64,000 nt of DNA from Ulota crispa (taxonomy: Eukaryota; Streptophyta; Bryopsida; Orthotrichales; Orthotrichaceae): contig OY987250.1 in the NCBI GenBank assembly GCA_963920765.1, positions 2,480,001-2,544,000 of the forward strand. Direction: 5' to 3'. A program made the position numbers and the translations under genes. The notes beneath the pieces were generated by a model that was given only the letters and a program-made list of their open reading frames with translations, was not told where the DNA came from and did no database searches. Shown here in pieces: positions 35,637 to 47,515 of this stretch (its first letter is position 1; each line of letters begins with the position of its first letter).

Positions 35637-36383
35637 TTTCTCTATTTGTATTCATGAGTGAAGTACTTGGATAGTGACTAGTGAGTTCATCTACATACTT
35701 TATCACCACAATGCCTTTTGTTATTATTTTAGAGTGTACATGTGGATAAGGTCCTTCATACATAGACTAGATTACCATTTTATATATATGATTTTTGTGA
35801 TGTACAATAAGAAAATCATACAAGGTAGTGACACTTCAAATACTTTCTAATATACCATGCCTAGGCTCAATAACTGTTAAGAGAGTCAAATCTTTAAGAG
35901 CCTCTTGGAAATTCAAAATTTTGCTAACAATTATGCTAGATGGTGTAAAAGAGGGTTAATTGTCTTTTGAGGTTTGCGTTGCGATTTTAAACGCTGGTAG
36001 ATGTTTTTCTAAACATCAAATTTTTTGAGATTTTGTGAGGATGTGTGTTAAGTTGTTAACTTTTTATGAAGCCATAGCAACATTAGTTTGAGTTTATGTT
36101 GTGGTAGTTATGATTTCTGAAGCAAAATGATGAGAATCAACAACATTTTCTAGGACCACCAACTTTGAAAGATCATAGTTTATGGAGTTTTGAAAATGAA
36201 ATTTGGAGGGAATAGGTAATGAAGTCAGGTTTTAGAAAAGATATGGCTTCACAAATTTGAAGTATTTCCAAGATCAAGGCGTGCTTCGGAGGAAAGGGAT
36301 GTACAACTGCCGCCACGTTTTGGTGTATCAACTTCAAGGTACTACTATAGTACTATTACTATTGAACTGTATAATATGGAAGT
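35637..36383. other. Intergenic DNA; nothing recognised
   Basis: AT-rich DNA between a Stowaway-like element and a MULE-type foldback, with no supportable feature. Confidence 0.4.
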
Positions 36384-36392
36384 TTGTGGCTT

Positions 36393-36668
36393 GGGGATTG
36401 ATATGTCTACCACACCCTTTCAGCTATTTTACCACCCCTGGGTAAATTTTAGATTTCTACCATCAAAAAGCTGAATTTGAGAATTTGGAATTCAAATTTG
36501 GACTTAGAGACCATGTTTTAGTTTAGAATCATAAAAAGGTTCTAATTGAACAACACTTAATGAAAAAGTTTATTTTTTGTTATAAATAAAAGTAAAAGTA
36601 ATACTTTTTTTCCTAGCTAAGCTTTTTGGTAGATTAGTTGAAAGGGTGAGGTAAACATATCAATCCCC
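36393..36668. mobile_element. MULE-type foldback F1
   Basis: Ends GGGGATTGATATGT and ACATATCAATCCCC. Flanks TTGTGGCTT (36384-36392) and TTATGGCTT (36669-36677) agree at 8 of 9 bases, as expected for an aged 9-bp Mutator-type duplication. It is homologous to the longer copy at 60342; most of one arm is missing here. Confidence 0.82.
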
Positions 36669-36677
36669 TTATGGCTT

Positions 36678-37227
36678 ATCACATTATATTTTGGGAATTG
36701 CTAACGCAACACTCTAAATTGCTAACATGAGCATGAAATTTGATAATTTAGTGCTATTTTTTATTTATTCAAGTGGTCTATCATTCATTCATGACATTAC
36801 CACCTCCTTGAAAGAAAACATGACAAATACACATTTTTGTTGGAATATTATTACACCAATACTATTTTTTGATGTGTTTTTGCTTTAAGTTACTCAGAAG
36901 TTTTATATTTTTAGTTTCAAATTTAAGCATGCTTTTTTTTTTTACTAAAGCCTTGCAATGATAAAGGTGAAACAATTTTTTTGATCCAAATAAAAAAAAT
37001 GCATTAAAATTTGAATTTCATGCTCATATGGATGTCCCGTTAGCAATTTAGGGTGTCGCTTTAGCAATTTCCTATAATTTTTAACACATTTATTATGTCA
37101 TCATTCCATTTATTGAGTTGAAATAAGTCATAGTCAAAATCTCAAGAATATTTTAAAACAAACTTTCTCTACTTGACATTACTTCACACAACTCTCATTT
37201 GTTGTATGCATTTTATATGCCAGCCCT
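36678..37227. other. Intergenic DNA; nothing recognised
   Basis: AT-rich, with poly-T tracts; no gene or repeat family identified. Confidence 0.4.
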
Positions 37228-38148
37228 TTAACCCCTAAAGGCCCAAGGAGCCCACTTTGGACTCTATGAGAACTCGGGCAGGCTCTATTGACTTCATAAT
37301 TTGGAATTTTTTTCATGAAATTTTTAAGATGGATGCTACTCATCATAATCTACATGTGAAACTTTATTTCATGTCGTTCCAATAAGTAATGCAAAAGTTA
37401 TAAGGTTTTTTCAATTTCAATGTCAAACCGGGCAGCAAAAAATATATTTGAAAACTTTATTTTTATTTTTTATAAAATTTCATAGATTGATACCTACTCA
37501 AAAAAAGTTGGATCACTCAATTTCAAGTAACGAGGTAAGATTTAAAGGGATTTTATTTTACGGGCAATGAAGGTAGGAAGAGGGTAGAAAAAACATATAA
37601 AGTTATCTTTTACTCTCAATTTTGAAAATTTTCAAATGAAAATGAAAATTAAAGTTACTAATTGTCTGTTAGAGCATTCTCACCATTGGGATTAACAATT
37701 TTCAATTTCTTCCAGAACTTATTAGCATATTAGTTATATCTTTCATTCATCAATACCTTTCACTTTACTATTTTTGTAAAAACGAATCCAAAAAAATTTT
37801 GGTTCAATTTTTTTATATATGCTTTCAACCCATTTTCCAACATATTGCCAAAATTGCACAAGAATTACAACATACGAGTTTTTCTCTAAAAAGTTTGAAA
37901 AACAAGATTTCACCTCCTGGAATGACTAGAAAACTGTACATTTTGAAGTTTAGGCACATTAATCTTGCAATTGGTGGGGATATTCATTCTAAAATTTTAA
38001 AACAATGTACTTGTGCAAGCCAACCAAAGAATCTTACGATAGGATTTTTTAAAATGTTAAATTTCAATGAAGATTTTGACCTTGCTATGGGGATTAGTAT
38101 TTTGAAGCAATTTTGGGCCTCTAAACACAAAAGAATTTTAGGGGTTAA
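37228..38148. mobile_element. TTAA-class element C1
   Basis: TTAACCCCTAAAGGCCCAAG at the left and GAATTTTAGGGGTTAA at the right (921 bp). A very similar copy is at 57384. Open frames of 100-117 codons overlap on opposite strands and are truncated in the other copy, so coding is unlikely. Confidence 0.9.
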
Positions 38149-39111
38149 ATGATAACTTGGTATTTGTAAAATTGGGTATATGAAAGACAATGGAAATGGT
38201 CCCTTATGGGTACAGTATGCCTTGCCCGCACTTTGCGCCAGCTTTGCCTTAAATTTCGATGATTTTCTTACCCATTTCCCTATCATTCCATCTCCATCCC
38301 CTTTCTAAATTTCAATTTTCAAATTAAAAACAGACATCCAACGCTTTACAATAGAGAATTCATACTTTTGGTGTTGATAGAACATCTTGGATTTTGAGTG
38401 ACCAACCAACACTAGTTGCTTTATAATAGAGACTATGCACTTTTTGGATATAACACATGAAGTATTGTGATGTCTCCCACTACACAACGCTCTTAAAAAG
38501 TAATGCAACCAAAAGAATGATATCTATTTTAATTATCACAGACACTAGAAATGTGGTGATTCCAACAAGAAAGTGTGGGTGGTCAAAGGATTTGGAATAC
38601 TGTAGGTGGGGAGCAGCAGAATTGATTATTTTTCCAAAAAAACTCAATTCTGCATCAGATTGTATAATTAAACCAGATTAGGTACTTTCAAATAAAGTTG
38701 TTATTATTTGACATTCAATCAAAAAAATTAGTAGAATTAAGCCTTTTTCTAAGCATCTTTCACTTCTAAAATTAATCTTTGGTAAGAAATTTGCATTAGA
38801 TTGAGCCCTCTTGGAATCAACCTTGACCTTCCATTGTTAGTTAAGCTTAATGACGTTTATGATATTCAGTAGTTCAATTTTTGATTTTTTTGACATTGGG
38901 CATTTTTGGAGAATAATTTATAGAATAGTTAGGCAAAATTTTGGAGAATTATTTTGTGCCGAATCTGCTATCAACCTACAATAATCGGAAACCAACTATT
39001 CCACAAATGAAGAAGAAGTCCAACAACTAAACCACAAATTTTGTGACAAGGATTCATGGATTTGTACGCTAGTATACTACTTGTCGTACCGACGGGTTTA
39101 TGCCCCCCATC
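38149..39111. other. Intergenic DNA; nothing recognised
   Basis: No supportable feature. Small opposing frames only. Confidence 0.4.
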
Positions 39112-39224
39112 CCCTATCCTCGTGCTCCTTGATCCTTGTGCCCTCATATTGCCGTGCCCTCTATCCTCGTGCCCCCATATCCTTGTGTCCTCCTATCCAC
39201 ATGCCCCCTTATCCCTGTGCCCTC
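39112..39224. repeat. C-rich minisatellite, unit 15-17 bp
   Basis: About seven variants of ATCCTTGTGCCCTCCT. The plus-strand frames reading CPLSSCPHILVSS-type strings are by-products. Confidence 0.85.
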
Positions 39225-39501
39225 TTTTGGTTGAGAGAAAGTTGTGGTGCAACTCCCAGTGACTTGTTGTTAACGTTTAGTGAAGCAAATAAAAGAGAGT
39301 CATAGGTGATTTTACTTTATCCATTTATACCTTTTTGATCCTAGTCATGCCCAAACCTAACTTATGCCCGATTGTACCTGATTGAACGCTATTATATGAT
39401 AGGCCCTAACTGAGTGACCACTATTCTTTTATTAATATAGATGCCACTTCCTTTTACTTGTGCTCAAAAGGTAATTGTAAAGTGACTCAATAAATAACTC
39501 C

Positions 39502-40434
39502 TTAACCCCTAAAGGACCATTGTCTCTTTGGGGGACAGGTTGGACTTTCAGGTATGTATCTATGGCTAAACTACTTTGTGTGATTTTCTGAAACTTTTAT
39601 TGAAAGTGAGGAATCCAAATATCTATGCGGGCATCTAATTTTTTCTTCATTCCAACATTTGATGAAGAATTTATGCATGAATTTATGAAAATTTGGGGAA
39701 GATTGCCTGCTAGGGCAGCCCAAAAACTTCTTTAAAAATTATAATTTTTAAAATAAAAATTGGAACTGGTTCTTTAGATTTTTTATAGGTGAGAAGCTTT
39801 GAATTATTCAATTCCAATCAATGACATGAAAATTATGAGGAGTTTTTGTTTGCGGGCAGTTGGATTCTCTACTCTAAAATAAACTTTGAAGTCCTTTATT
39901 TTACTCAATTTTCAATATTTTGGAAAAAAAAATTAAACCAAAGGAAGTAGATTGTTTATCACAACATTACAACCGTTGAGATTTGCATTTTTCATTTCAA
40001 TAATTAAATTCTTTACATTTTGTGTTTTGAATCATTCTCTACTTCTTTTTACTTACTAATTTTTCCCATGTGTTGTATAGTTCCAATTGATTTGAAAATT
40101 CTCCCACATATACCTAACTTGATCCCCTACATGGAAAATATAAACCACAACTTTGTGTAGAGTAATTCTTTGATCTAAGAGTGGTCAAAGCCTTCTGAAA
40201 TTTTTGGGCAGCACAAAAAAAAACCTTTTTTTTCACTTCAGATGTAAATATCTCTCTCCTCTCCATTTGGAATGAGCTGATTTTTTTCCCACAAGTACCT
40301 CTTCCAGTTTGGGGCAAGATCCTACGGTTGGATTTCCCAAAAACAAAACATAAAATCCCTTTTCACTAAACCTCCTAGAAGTGACAGCTTTTAGTGATTT
40401 TCTTAGAAAAAAGGGCATGGTCCTTTAGGGTTAA
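39502..40434 (-). mobile_element. TTAA-class element A4 (inverted)
   Basis: TTAACCCCTAAAGGACCATTG at the left, GGTCCTTTAGGGTTAA at the right (933 bp). It is nearly identical, in inverted orientation, to the copy at 41456; a 61-codon and a 67-codon frame are identical between the two. Confidence 0.92.
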
Positions 40435-41455
40435 GTGAATTTTGTAAGATGCACTACATCAAATTCACCATATATTATGAACCTCATTTGATTAGTATCA
40501 TTCACTATGCCACACCTAATTAGAATTGGATTATTTATGGAATTTTATTTTACTTGTAAAACATAGAAAGAATTTCCAATATTAAGGGACATAGAAATCT
40601 TCATGTTTTGCATAGACTTTGGATATTATGCACATAACTTCTAATGTATTTGCAAAGATTTCTCAATGTTTTGTAGAGATCTCATAATGTTTTCCTGAAG
40701 TCTCACATGTTTTGAATAGAACTTTCGATATATTGCATATAAAATTTGTAAAACATCAAGAGATCTACCCACGTCATGCATTTGGATTACGTCTTTAAAC
40801 TTTGGATGTCCGAAATTATTCAAATACGTCACCAATTCTAATCTTTTGCAAATTTTTATTGATAGAAATTCTTCAAAAACTCACCATCCCGTAGTAGTTC
40901 AAAAGCACAGAACTTTTTCAGTGGCACAAGCTTTAGGATATGTAGACTTGCTTGTCATAGCAAGTTGTAGCACTAGACAAAATTCTTGTGGATCACAATA
41001 ACTACAAACACAAAATCATTATTTCTCCAAGATATATGGAGATTTTTGTGTAGTAAGTGTAGTGCAAAAATAATTAGAAAACAAAATCCAAGGAACTCTC
41101 TTTAGTAGAGGTTTTTTAGGTGAAGAAGGTCAAATTATCTATTGTTTTTTATGTAGGGTCACTTGTCAACTCAGTTTTTTTTAGGGAATTTTAAATTTTT
41201 TCTTAAAGCCATTTCTTCAAGTACTAAATGATCCTCATATGAATATAACCAACAATTTTTGGTAGGCAACATTCGTAGGGGGTAAGCAAGCAAAGAAATG
41301 TTACAGGTTATACAAAAAGCAAAAGGCTAAAAGTTACTCAAGAAATACAATGCTAAAAGTTATAGAAGAAGTGCGATCCTAAAAATCACACAAGAAGTGC
41401 AATATTGGAAATGATATGAGCTTCTCATAATAAAAATGTTAAAACTTATATGTAC
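40435..41455. other. 1,021-bp spacer between two inverted family A copies
   Basis: AT-rich, with no recognisable gene. It contains AAGTTAC/AAGTTATA and GAAGTGCAAT variants near 41330-41410. It could be host DNA or cargo of a composite element. Confidence 0.45.
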
Positions 41456-42391
41456 TTAACCCCTAAAGGACCATGCCCTTTTTTCTAAGAAAATCACTAA
41501 AAGCTGTCACTTCTAGGAGGTTTAGTGAAAAGGGATTTTATGTTTTGTTTTTGGGAAATCCAACCGTAGGATCTTGCCCCAAACTGGAAGAGGTACTTGT
41601 GGGAAAAAAATCAGCTCATTCCAAATGGAGAGGAGAGAGATATTTACATCTGAAGTGAAAAAAAAGGTTTTTTTTTGTGCTGCCCAAAAATTTCAGAAGG
41701 CTTTGACCACTCTTAGATCAAAGAATTACTCTACACAAAGTTGTGGTTTATATTTTCCATGTAGGGGATCAAGTTAGGTATATGTGGGAGAATTTTCAAA
41801 TCAATTGGAACTATACAACACATGGGAAAAATTAGTAAGTAAAAAGAAGTAGAGAATGATTCAAAACACAAAATGTAAAGAATTTAATTATTGAAATGAA
41901 AAATGCAAATCTCAACGGTTGTAATGTTGTGATAAACAATCTACTTCCTTTGGTTTAATTTTTTTTTCCAAAATATTGAAAATTGAGTAAAATAAAGGAC
42001 TTCAAAGTTTATTTTAGAGTAGAGAATCCATAACTGCCTGCAAACAAAAACTCCTCATAATTTTCATGTCATTGATTGGAATTGAATAATTCAAAGCTTC
42101 TCACCTATAAAAAATCTAAAGAACCAGTTCCAATTTTTATTTTAAAAATTATAATTTTTAAAGAAGTTTTTGGGCTGCCCTAGCAGGCAATCTTCCCCAA
42201 ATTTTCATAAATTCATGCATAAATTCTTCATCAAATGTTGGAATGAAGAAAAAATTAGATGCCCGCATAGATATTTGGATTCCTCACTTTCAATAAAAGT
42301 TTCAGAAAATCACACAAAGTAGTTTAGCCATAGATACATGCCTGAAAGTCCAACTTGTCCTGCAAAGAGACAATGATCCTTTAGGGATTAA
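41456..42391 (+). mobile_element. TTAA-class element A5
   Basis: TTAACCCCTAAAGGACCATG at the left and GATCCTTTAGGGATTAA at the right (936 bp). Mirror partner of A4. The left arm shows the full family A order: CTGTCACTTCTAGG, GGATCTTGCCCC, GAGGTACTTGTGGG, GTGCTGCCCAAAA. Confidence 0.92.
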
Positions 42392-42654
42392 TACTTGAAG
42401 GAATGCTTATTATCATTCTCAGTGTGAGGCGCAGTAAGAGTAAGATCTTATGTAAAAAAGACAATTATATAGTAAACAAGTGCACATAACTGGCTCTATC
42501 CAGTTATTTCTTACCTGCATGCATTCTCAGGTATGTAAAGAAAAGAAAAAGCCTGCCCAGGTGTCTTATTATTCCGGTGGGGACATGATGACTCAGGTGT
42601 TATCCGTATAACCAAGGTAGTTGAACAAGCAAAGGGGAGAGAGCCAAAAATAAA

Positions 42655-44159
42655 GAAAATTCATGGACACCCCTGAAGTTTGCAATATTTTCATAGATAA
42701 GTTACCGCTGCTTTTTCCGAAATTTCATAAATACCCTTGGACTAAAAAATTTAGGTCTTTGTTTTGTTTTGTTGTGCATGTCACTTCCTTTATTCTTTTT
42801 GCATAACAAGAAAGAAGTAGTGTGCGCACAAAGGAAGAAGGGGGGTGGCATGCATAACAAAACCAACACCTAATTTTTTTGGTCCAAGGGTATTTGCGAT
42901 ATATCTGAAACTTGGAGAGGATAGTAAGCGCTAGCAGTAGAAAACTACGTACAAACAAATGATAGGGTGCCTAAAAAACATTTAATATAAGTCTTATAAT
43001 TTGCTTTTTTATACTATAGGGTACAAAAATGCCATGACATATCTTCAAACTATTATAGGGTATAGAAAAATAGGCCCAATTAGAAAAAAATAGACCTAGA
43101 ATACACTTCTTTTTATTCTTTTTTTGGTCAAAAGTATTAAATGATGTTGCCTTGTTAGAGGCATATTCAAAGTGTTGAAGAATTTTATACCTTCCTAGTA
43201 AATGAGTGTCATTGACAGTTTTTTCTAAAGATATAATAGTAGTATTGTCTACACTTTTCTATTAAGTTCTAGTTGCAAGTAGACATTAGTAAGGGAAAAA
43301 AAAGTTTGAAAGAAATTTAATGTAGGACAATTTTTTTGTAGAATACAAATTTTAATCTAAATTACCATATCATTTATTCACATCAATTTAGAATTAGAGA
43401 GAGGGACACAAAGATTTGTTCCCAACCCACATCCCTCCCAGGCAATCAATACTTTGCTAAATCTAAAATTTAAAATTACATATCTTAAAAGCTTTAAATA
43501 GAGATTGAGAATATGTTGGTTTTAAATTGATGGTGGATTTGTAGTGCTTTTAAAAGCATTTTAATCAAAATTTGATGCTTTTTTCAAATGTCTTTACTAG
43601 CACTTCTTCTAATTTGATTCATGTCAAAATTTAGTACATTGTGTCCCTCTTTCTATCTACAAGAGGCTCGCTCAAATTGAGGTAATTTCAAGATGTAAAA
43701 GGTGGTTAAAAGCTACAAATATTGTTGGTGAAGCCTAAAAATTCATGAATTTAGCATATTTGATAATAAAAAATAGCACTTGGCATGAGTTAAAGGCATG
43801 GAGTTGGTATAGTCTACTCTTCAAATTTTAATACATATTGTCCATTGTTATGGGCTTTTAGAATGCATAATCGGTCTTAGATTTGATGAAGAATTGATTA
43901 CATGGGATGGGTTTGAATGAGGAATGGATCATTTTGTCCACATCCCTATAAGTAATGCAAGCTCCTTCTCTAATAACCAAAAGTAGAAAATTGTATAATA
44001 ATAGCGTGTTAAAAAAAAGTAATATTGGTTTAAAAAATACTTGGTGTTTGCACCAATCCCCTTATTTTTTTTTTACACACTAGCCTCCCTTGAGATCTAA
44101 AAAAGCTAGGGTATCTATGAAAATATTGCAAATTTTAAGGGTACCCATGAAATTTTCCC
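42655..44159. mobile_element. Long MULE-type element related to 27243, with inserted repeat
   Basis: Left GAAAATTCATGGACACCC and right end GGGTACCCATGAAATTTTCCC are inverted partners extending about 45 bp (TTGCAATATTTTCATAGATA against its mirror). The first 250 bp match the 309-bp MITE at 27243. The middle includes the repeat G segment (42945-43400). The flanking 9 bases do not clearly match. No transposase recognised. Confidence 0.6.
42945..43400. repeat. Dispersed repeat G, second copy
   Basis: GGTGCCTAAAAAACATTT and ATACTATAGGGTACAAAAA and TTTAATCTAAATTACCATAT match 16870-17825 in inverted orientation, with indels. Confidence 0.65.
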
Positions 44160-45151
44160 AAAAAAATTTAAGGTGTTTTGTCATTTTGCAGGACATTAAA
44201 TTGTGCCCACAAAAGTGGGCCTGGTCAACGTAGCGCGTGGAGCAGGGCAAGGGCCCAACCGTAACTCCGTCATCTAGCCGCTCCAGTGTGTCTTGTGCAA
44301 TGTACTATGCTCTATGTCTTGCGCAGTACACTATTCATTGCATCTTGCACGGTACACTAAGCCTGTCCTATTCAAAAAATGACTTGTAAGGAAGATGTGG
44401 GAATTGCCCCACATTGTTTGGCGTTGGGGGCGAGTTACTTTGGGTACAAGAAGGACCACTTCAGAGAGGAGAAACACACAATCTCATTTCTTGCAAGTGA
44501 AAAATCTACACCAAGAGCAAAAATTACCAAGCATATTGGCCTGCTCAATAATATGCTCATATTTGAAACATGGAAAAGTACCAAAAATGTTCCTCAATTC
44601 TTTCAAAACATCAAATATGCCTGTGATTTTTTGCAGGAATATCAATTATACTCCTAGTGTTTTGGAGAAATACCAAGGGTGCCCCTCAATTATTTTAAAA
44701 TATCAAGAAATACCTTTGATTTTGTGTACGAATGTGTCAATTACATTACACCACTGATTAGCGGTTATCTTTGGGAATGTTGTGAATTTCCCTAATTCAC
44801 TTGTGCATCTTATTGCAATTTTTTGCAAATACTAGGATGACATTGGAAATTACAAAAATTATTAGATGCAAATTGAATGCAAGCAAAATTTTGGAATCAA
44901 GGTGTTCAAGCTCTATACATGGTTCTTGCATGTAGGTTTATTGTGGCCAAAGCTTGAACAAAAAAAGCACATGAAATACCAAAATAACTTTTGAACCTTG
45001 AATTTGATTTCAATAAAAATTGTACTCTTGCGTAGCCCTTGCAAAATCCTATTTCAGAAATATACTTCAAATAAATTGATCAAAATCCCCAATAGAAAAA
45101 GCCATTCCAAATTTTGTTTTGTCCCCCATAGGAACCATGGGCTTTTAGGGG
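44160..45151. other. Intergenic DNA ending in a TTAA-type right end
   Basis: 44200-44480 is locally G/C-richer, with two overlapping plus-strand frames (92 and 120 codons) of no recognisable product. GGGCTTTTAGGGGTTAA at 45139-45155 is a clear right end of the TTAA class whose left partner I could not find. Confidence 0.4.
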
Positions 45152-45183
45152 TTAATCTTGTCCCAAGTTTTCTTCACTCCTAC

Positions 45184-45710
45184 ACTAAATATTGCTTTTG
45201 GATTGCCCCACACTCATTTTTTAGTATTTTACATTGTATGAATACTTTCTTGTATTACAACAATTTTCATCAATAGTTACTACTACAAACAATTCTTAAA
45301 GGGTTTGGCAACAACACCAAAGTTGCAAAAAAACCAACCAACAACATCCAAGTTGTAAACCAAGTAAAATTCTAATATCTAAAGAGTTGCATGCACCTCC
45401 AAAATGGTCAAACAATGAGTCGCAAGGTTATAACTCTCCATAGTGAGGCAGCTTAAGGTAGGAACACCGAATACCAACATTGTATCTAATGACATCACTC
45501 TCTATAGAGGGTGGTCATTCTAAAACTTAAATTTAGGGTAGATCATAAATAGCTTATTGAAGTTGACCAAAAAGATAAATTATTTTGTGACTTGCCTAGA
45601 TTTACGTTCTAAAATGATCACCTTATGTAAAGAGTGATGTCATTAGGTATATTGATGGTATTGGGTGCTTCTACCTTAATTGTTAAGAAAACTTAGATAA
45701 AATATTTAGT
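45184..45710 (-). mobile_element. MITE E3, interrupted by T5
   Basis: Left end ACTAAATATTGCTTTTGG and right end AAAATATTTAGT. The TA-class MITE at 45454-45678 splits it inside GGCAGC-TA-ATTGTTAAG. Uninterrupted relatives carry GGCAACCTAATTGTTGAG. Confidence 0.8.
45454..45678. mobile_element. TA-class MITE T5
   Basis: 225 bp with ends AGGTAGGAACACCGAATACC and GGTATTGGGTGCTTCTACCT and TA at each side. Near-palindromic (AATGACATCACTCTCTAT against GTAAAGAGTGATGTCATT). Confidence 0.87.
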
Positions 45711-46920
45711 GCATATTGAATATTATATTTAGGTTGCCTTGACAATTAACCCCTAAACTACCAAGGCCATTTTTTGCCAAGAACCACTCAAAATTGCCCC
45801 TATTGCTACATTCATCAAAAGTTTCAACAAAGTGCTATTCTTGAAAATCCAACCATTGAATCTTGTAATGCACTTGTAGAAAAAGAATCACTGAAAATTT
45901 CGTGACATTTGACCGTATGGATTGAAAGTTATGAGCATCTAAAGGGAAAAGTTTTATTTTTTTCTGTTGTGCCCAAAAATTTGAGATGGCTTTGACCAGC
46001 ATTTGCTGATTTTTCTTGCACTACGGACCCTGAATTTGTAATTTGTAATTTTATCTTTTATGTAATCAAGTTAGACCTTTGTACCAATTTTCAAGGCAAT
46101 CAAAGATACAAAATACATCCAAAAAAATATTGCAATGCCACTATATGACAAGTTTTGCAAATACACATTGACATTTTTGAGTGAAGTTTCCCACCATATG
46201 TTTTTCAACATGGAAAATCCAAACTGGGTGTTTGAAGATAAACATGTACTTCAAATATTAAAAAAAAAAAGTTAAAAAACTCAAAATCTCTAAAATTCAA
46301 AAGCTCCCAAAGCCCAATTTGACCTCCTAATTGAAAATGAAAGGGGGCAATGACAAAATAATGGGGACCACCAAAGCAACATGTGGCAACCACTCCTTGT
46401 TCCCCCCCTCCAAAGTCAATATTTTCTCCCTTGCCCAAGTTGCCCCTCGAATTGCTTTTGGCCAAAAAAGCCTATAACTTGTGAACCATGTAACATAGTC
46501 ACATGATTTTTTGCATTCCACCAACCTTATACATTCCTACACACTCATAAAAAGTTCCAAAAAACCATGTAAAAAGTTGAGGTCACATGAGCCTACCCAA
46601 AATCCCAAAAGTCCCTCGAGGGGACTTTGGTCTTTTAGGGGTTAAGTTGCCTTATCCTAAAAAGTAACCTCGTGACTCATCTTTTGGCTACTTGGAGGCG
46701 CATGCAACTCTCTAGATTTTATGATTTTACATGGTCTACAATGTGGACACTACTAGTTTATTTTTTTACATTATCTTTGTTGTTGGTAAGACCTTTAAAA
46801 ATTGTTTGTTACAATAGTTACTAATGGAAAGTTATTGTAGCAGCAACAAATATCTATGTAGTGTAAAATGTTGAGAAATTAGTTTGGGGCAACCTAAACG
46901 CAATATTTAGTGTACACCAA
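45704..46920 (+). mobile_element. MITE E4, interrupted by TTAA element A6
   Basis: First unit of a three-unit E cluster. Its left part (TATATTTAGGTTGCCTTGACAA) and right part (GTTGCCTTATCCTAAAAAG) are separated by the TTAA element. Removing 45750-46645 restores a unit of about 300 bp. Confidence 0.8.
45746..46645. mobile_element. TTAA-class element A6 inserted in MITE E4
   Basis: TTAACCCCTAAACTACCAAGG at the left and GGTCTTTTAGGGGTTAA at the right. It is a diverged family A member (shares GCCCAAAAATTT, CTTTGACCA). The interrupted host repeat gives direct evidence that the duplicated target is TTAA. Confidence 0.92.
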
Positions 46921-47515
46921 ATAGTGCATTTAGGTTGCCTCAACAATTAGGTTGCCTTACCTTGAAAAGTTGCCTCATGACCCACCACATGCCCACTTGG
47001 AAGTGCATATAACTCTTTATATATTAAAATTTCACTTGGTTTACAACTTGGATGTTGTTAGTTTGTGTTTCTATAGCTTTATGATAGTTGTCAAATCTTT
47101 TAAAAGTTATTTATCACAATAATTATTGATAAACTACATTAAGTATTAAAATAGTGTGGAATATGGAGAAATTAGTATGGGGCAACCTAAATGCACTATT
47201 TGGTGTACACCAAATAGTGCATTTAGGTTGCTTTATCAATTAGGTTGCCTTACCATGGAAAGTTACCTCATGACTTATGGTTTGACCACTTAGAGGTGTA
47301 TGTAACTCTTTAGATAATAGAGTTTCACATGCTTTATGACGTAAACACCGCTAATTTATCTTTCTACAACTATGTTGTTGTTACCAAGACCTTTAAAAGT
47401 TGCTTATTGCAATAATTATTGCTAAAAATTACTATAGCAAAAGTAAGTATTTAAAAAGTGTGAAATGTCAAGAAATTATGATGGGGCAACCTAAATACAC
47501 TATTTGGCAGTGTAA
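46921..47515 (+). repeat. Two tandem MITE E units (E5, E6)
   Basis: Units repeat at 293 bp (ATTTAGG anchors at 46928 and 47221). Each junction carries the palindrome CTATTTGGTGTACACCAAATAG. Together with E4 this is a head-to-tail trimer sharing terminal repeats. Confidence 0.85.

Noticed and set aside
37799..38286. 117- and 100-codon frames in element C1
   Set aside because: Opposite-strand overlap; the plus frame is cut to 86 codons in C2, and no transposase motif is seen.
40114..41777. Identical 61- and 67-codon frames in two places
   Set aside because: They are the two arms of the inverted A4/A5 pair; the frames overlap each other and are broken in other family A copies.
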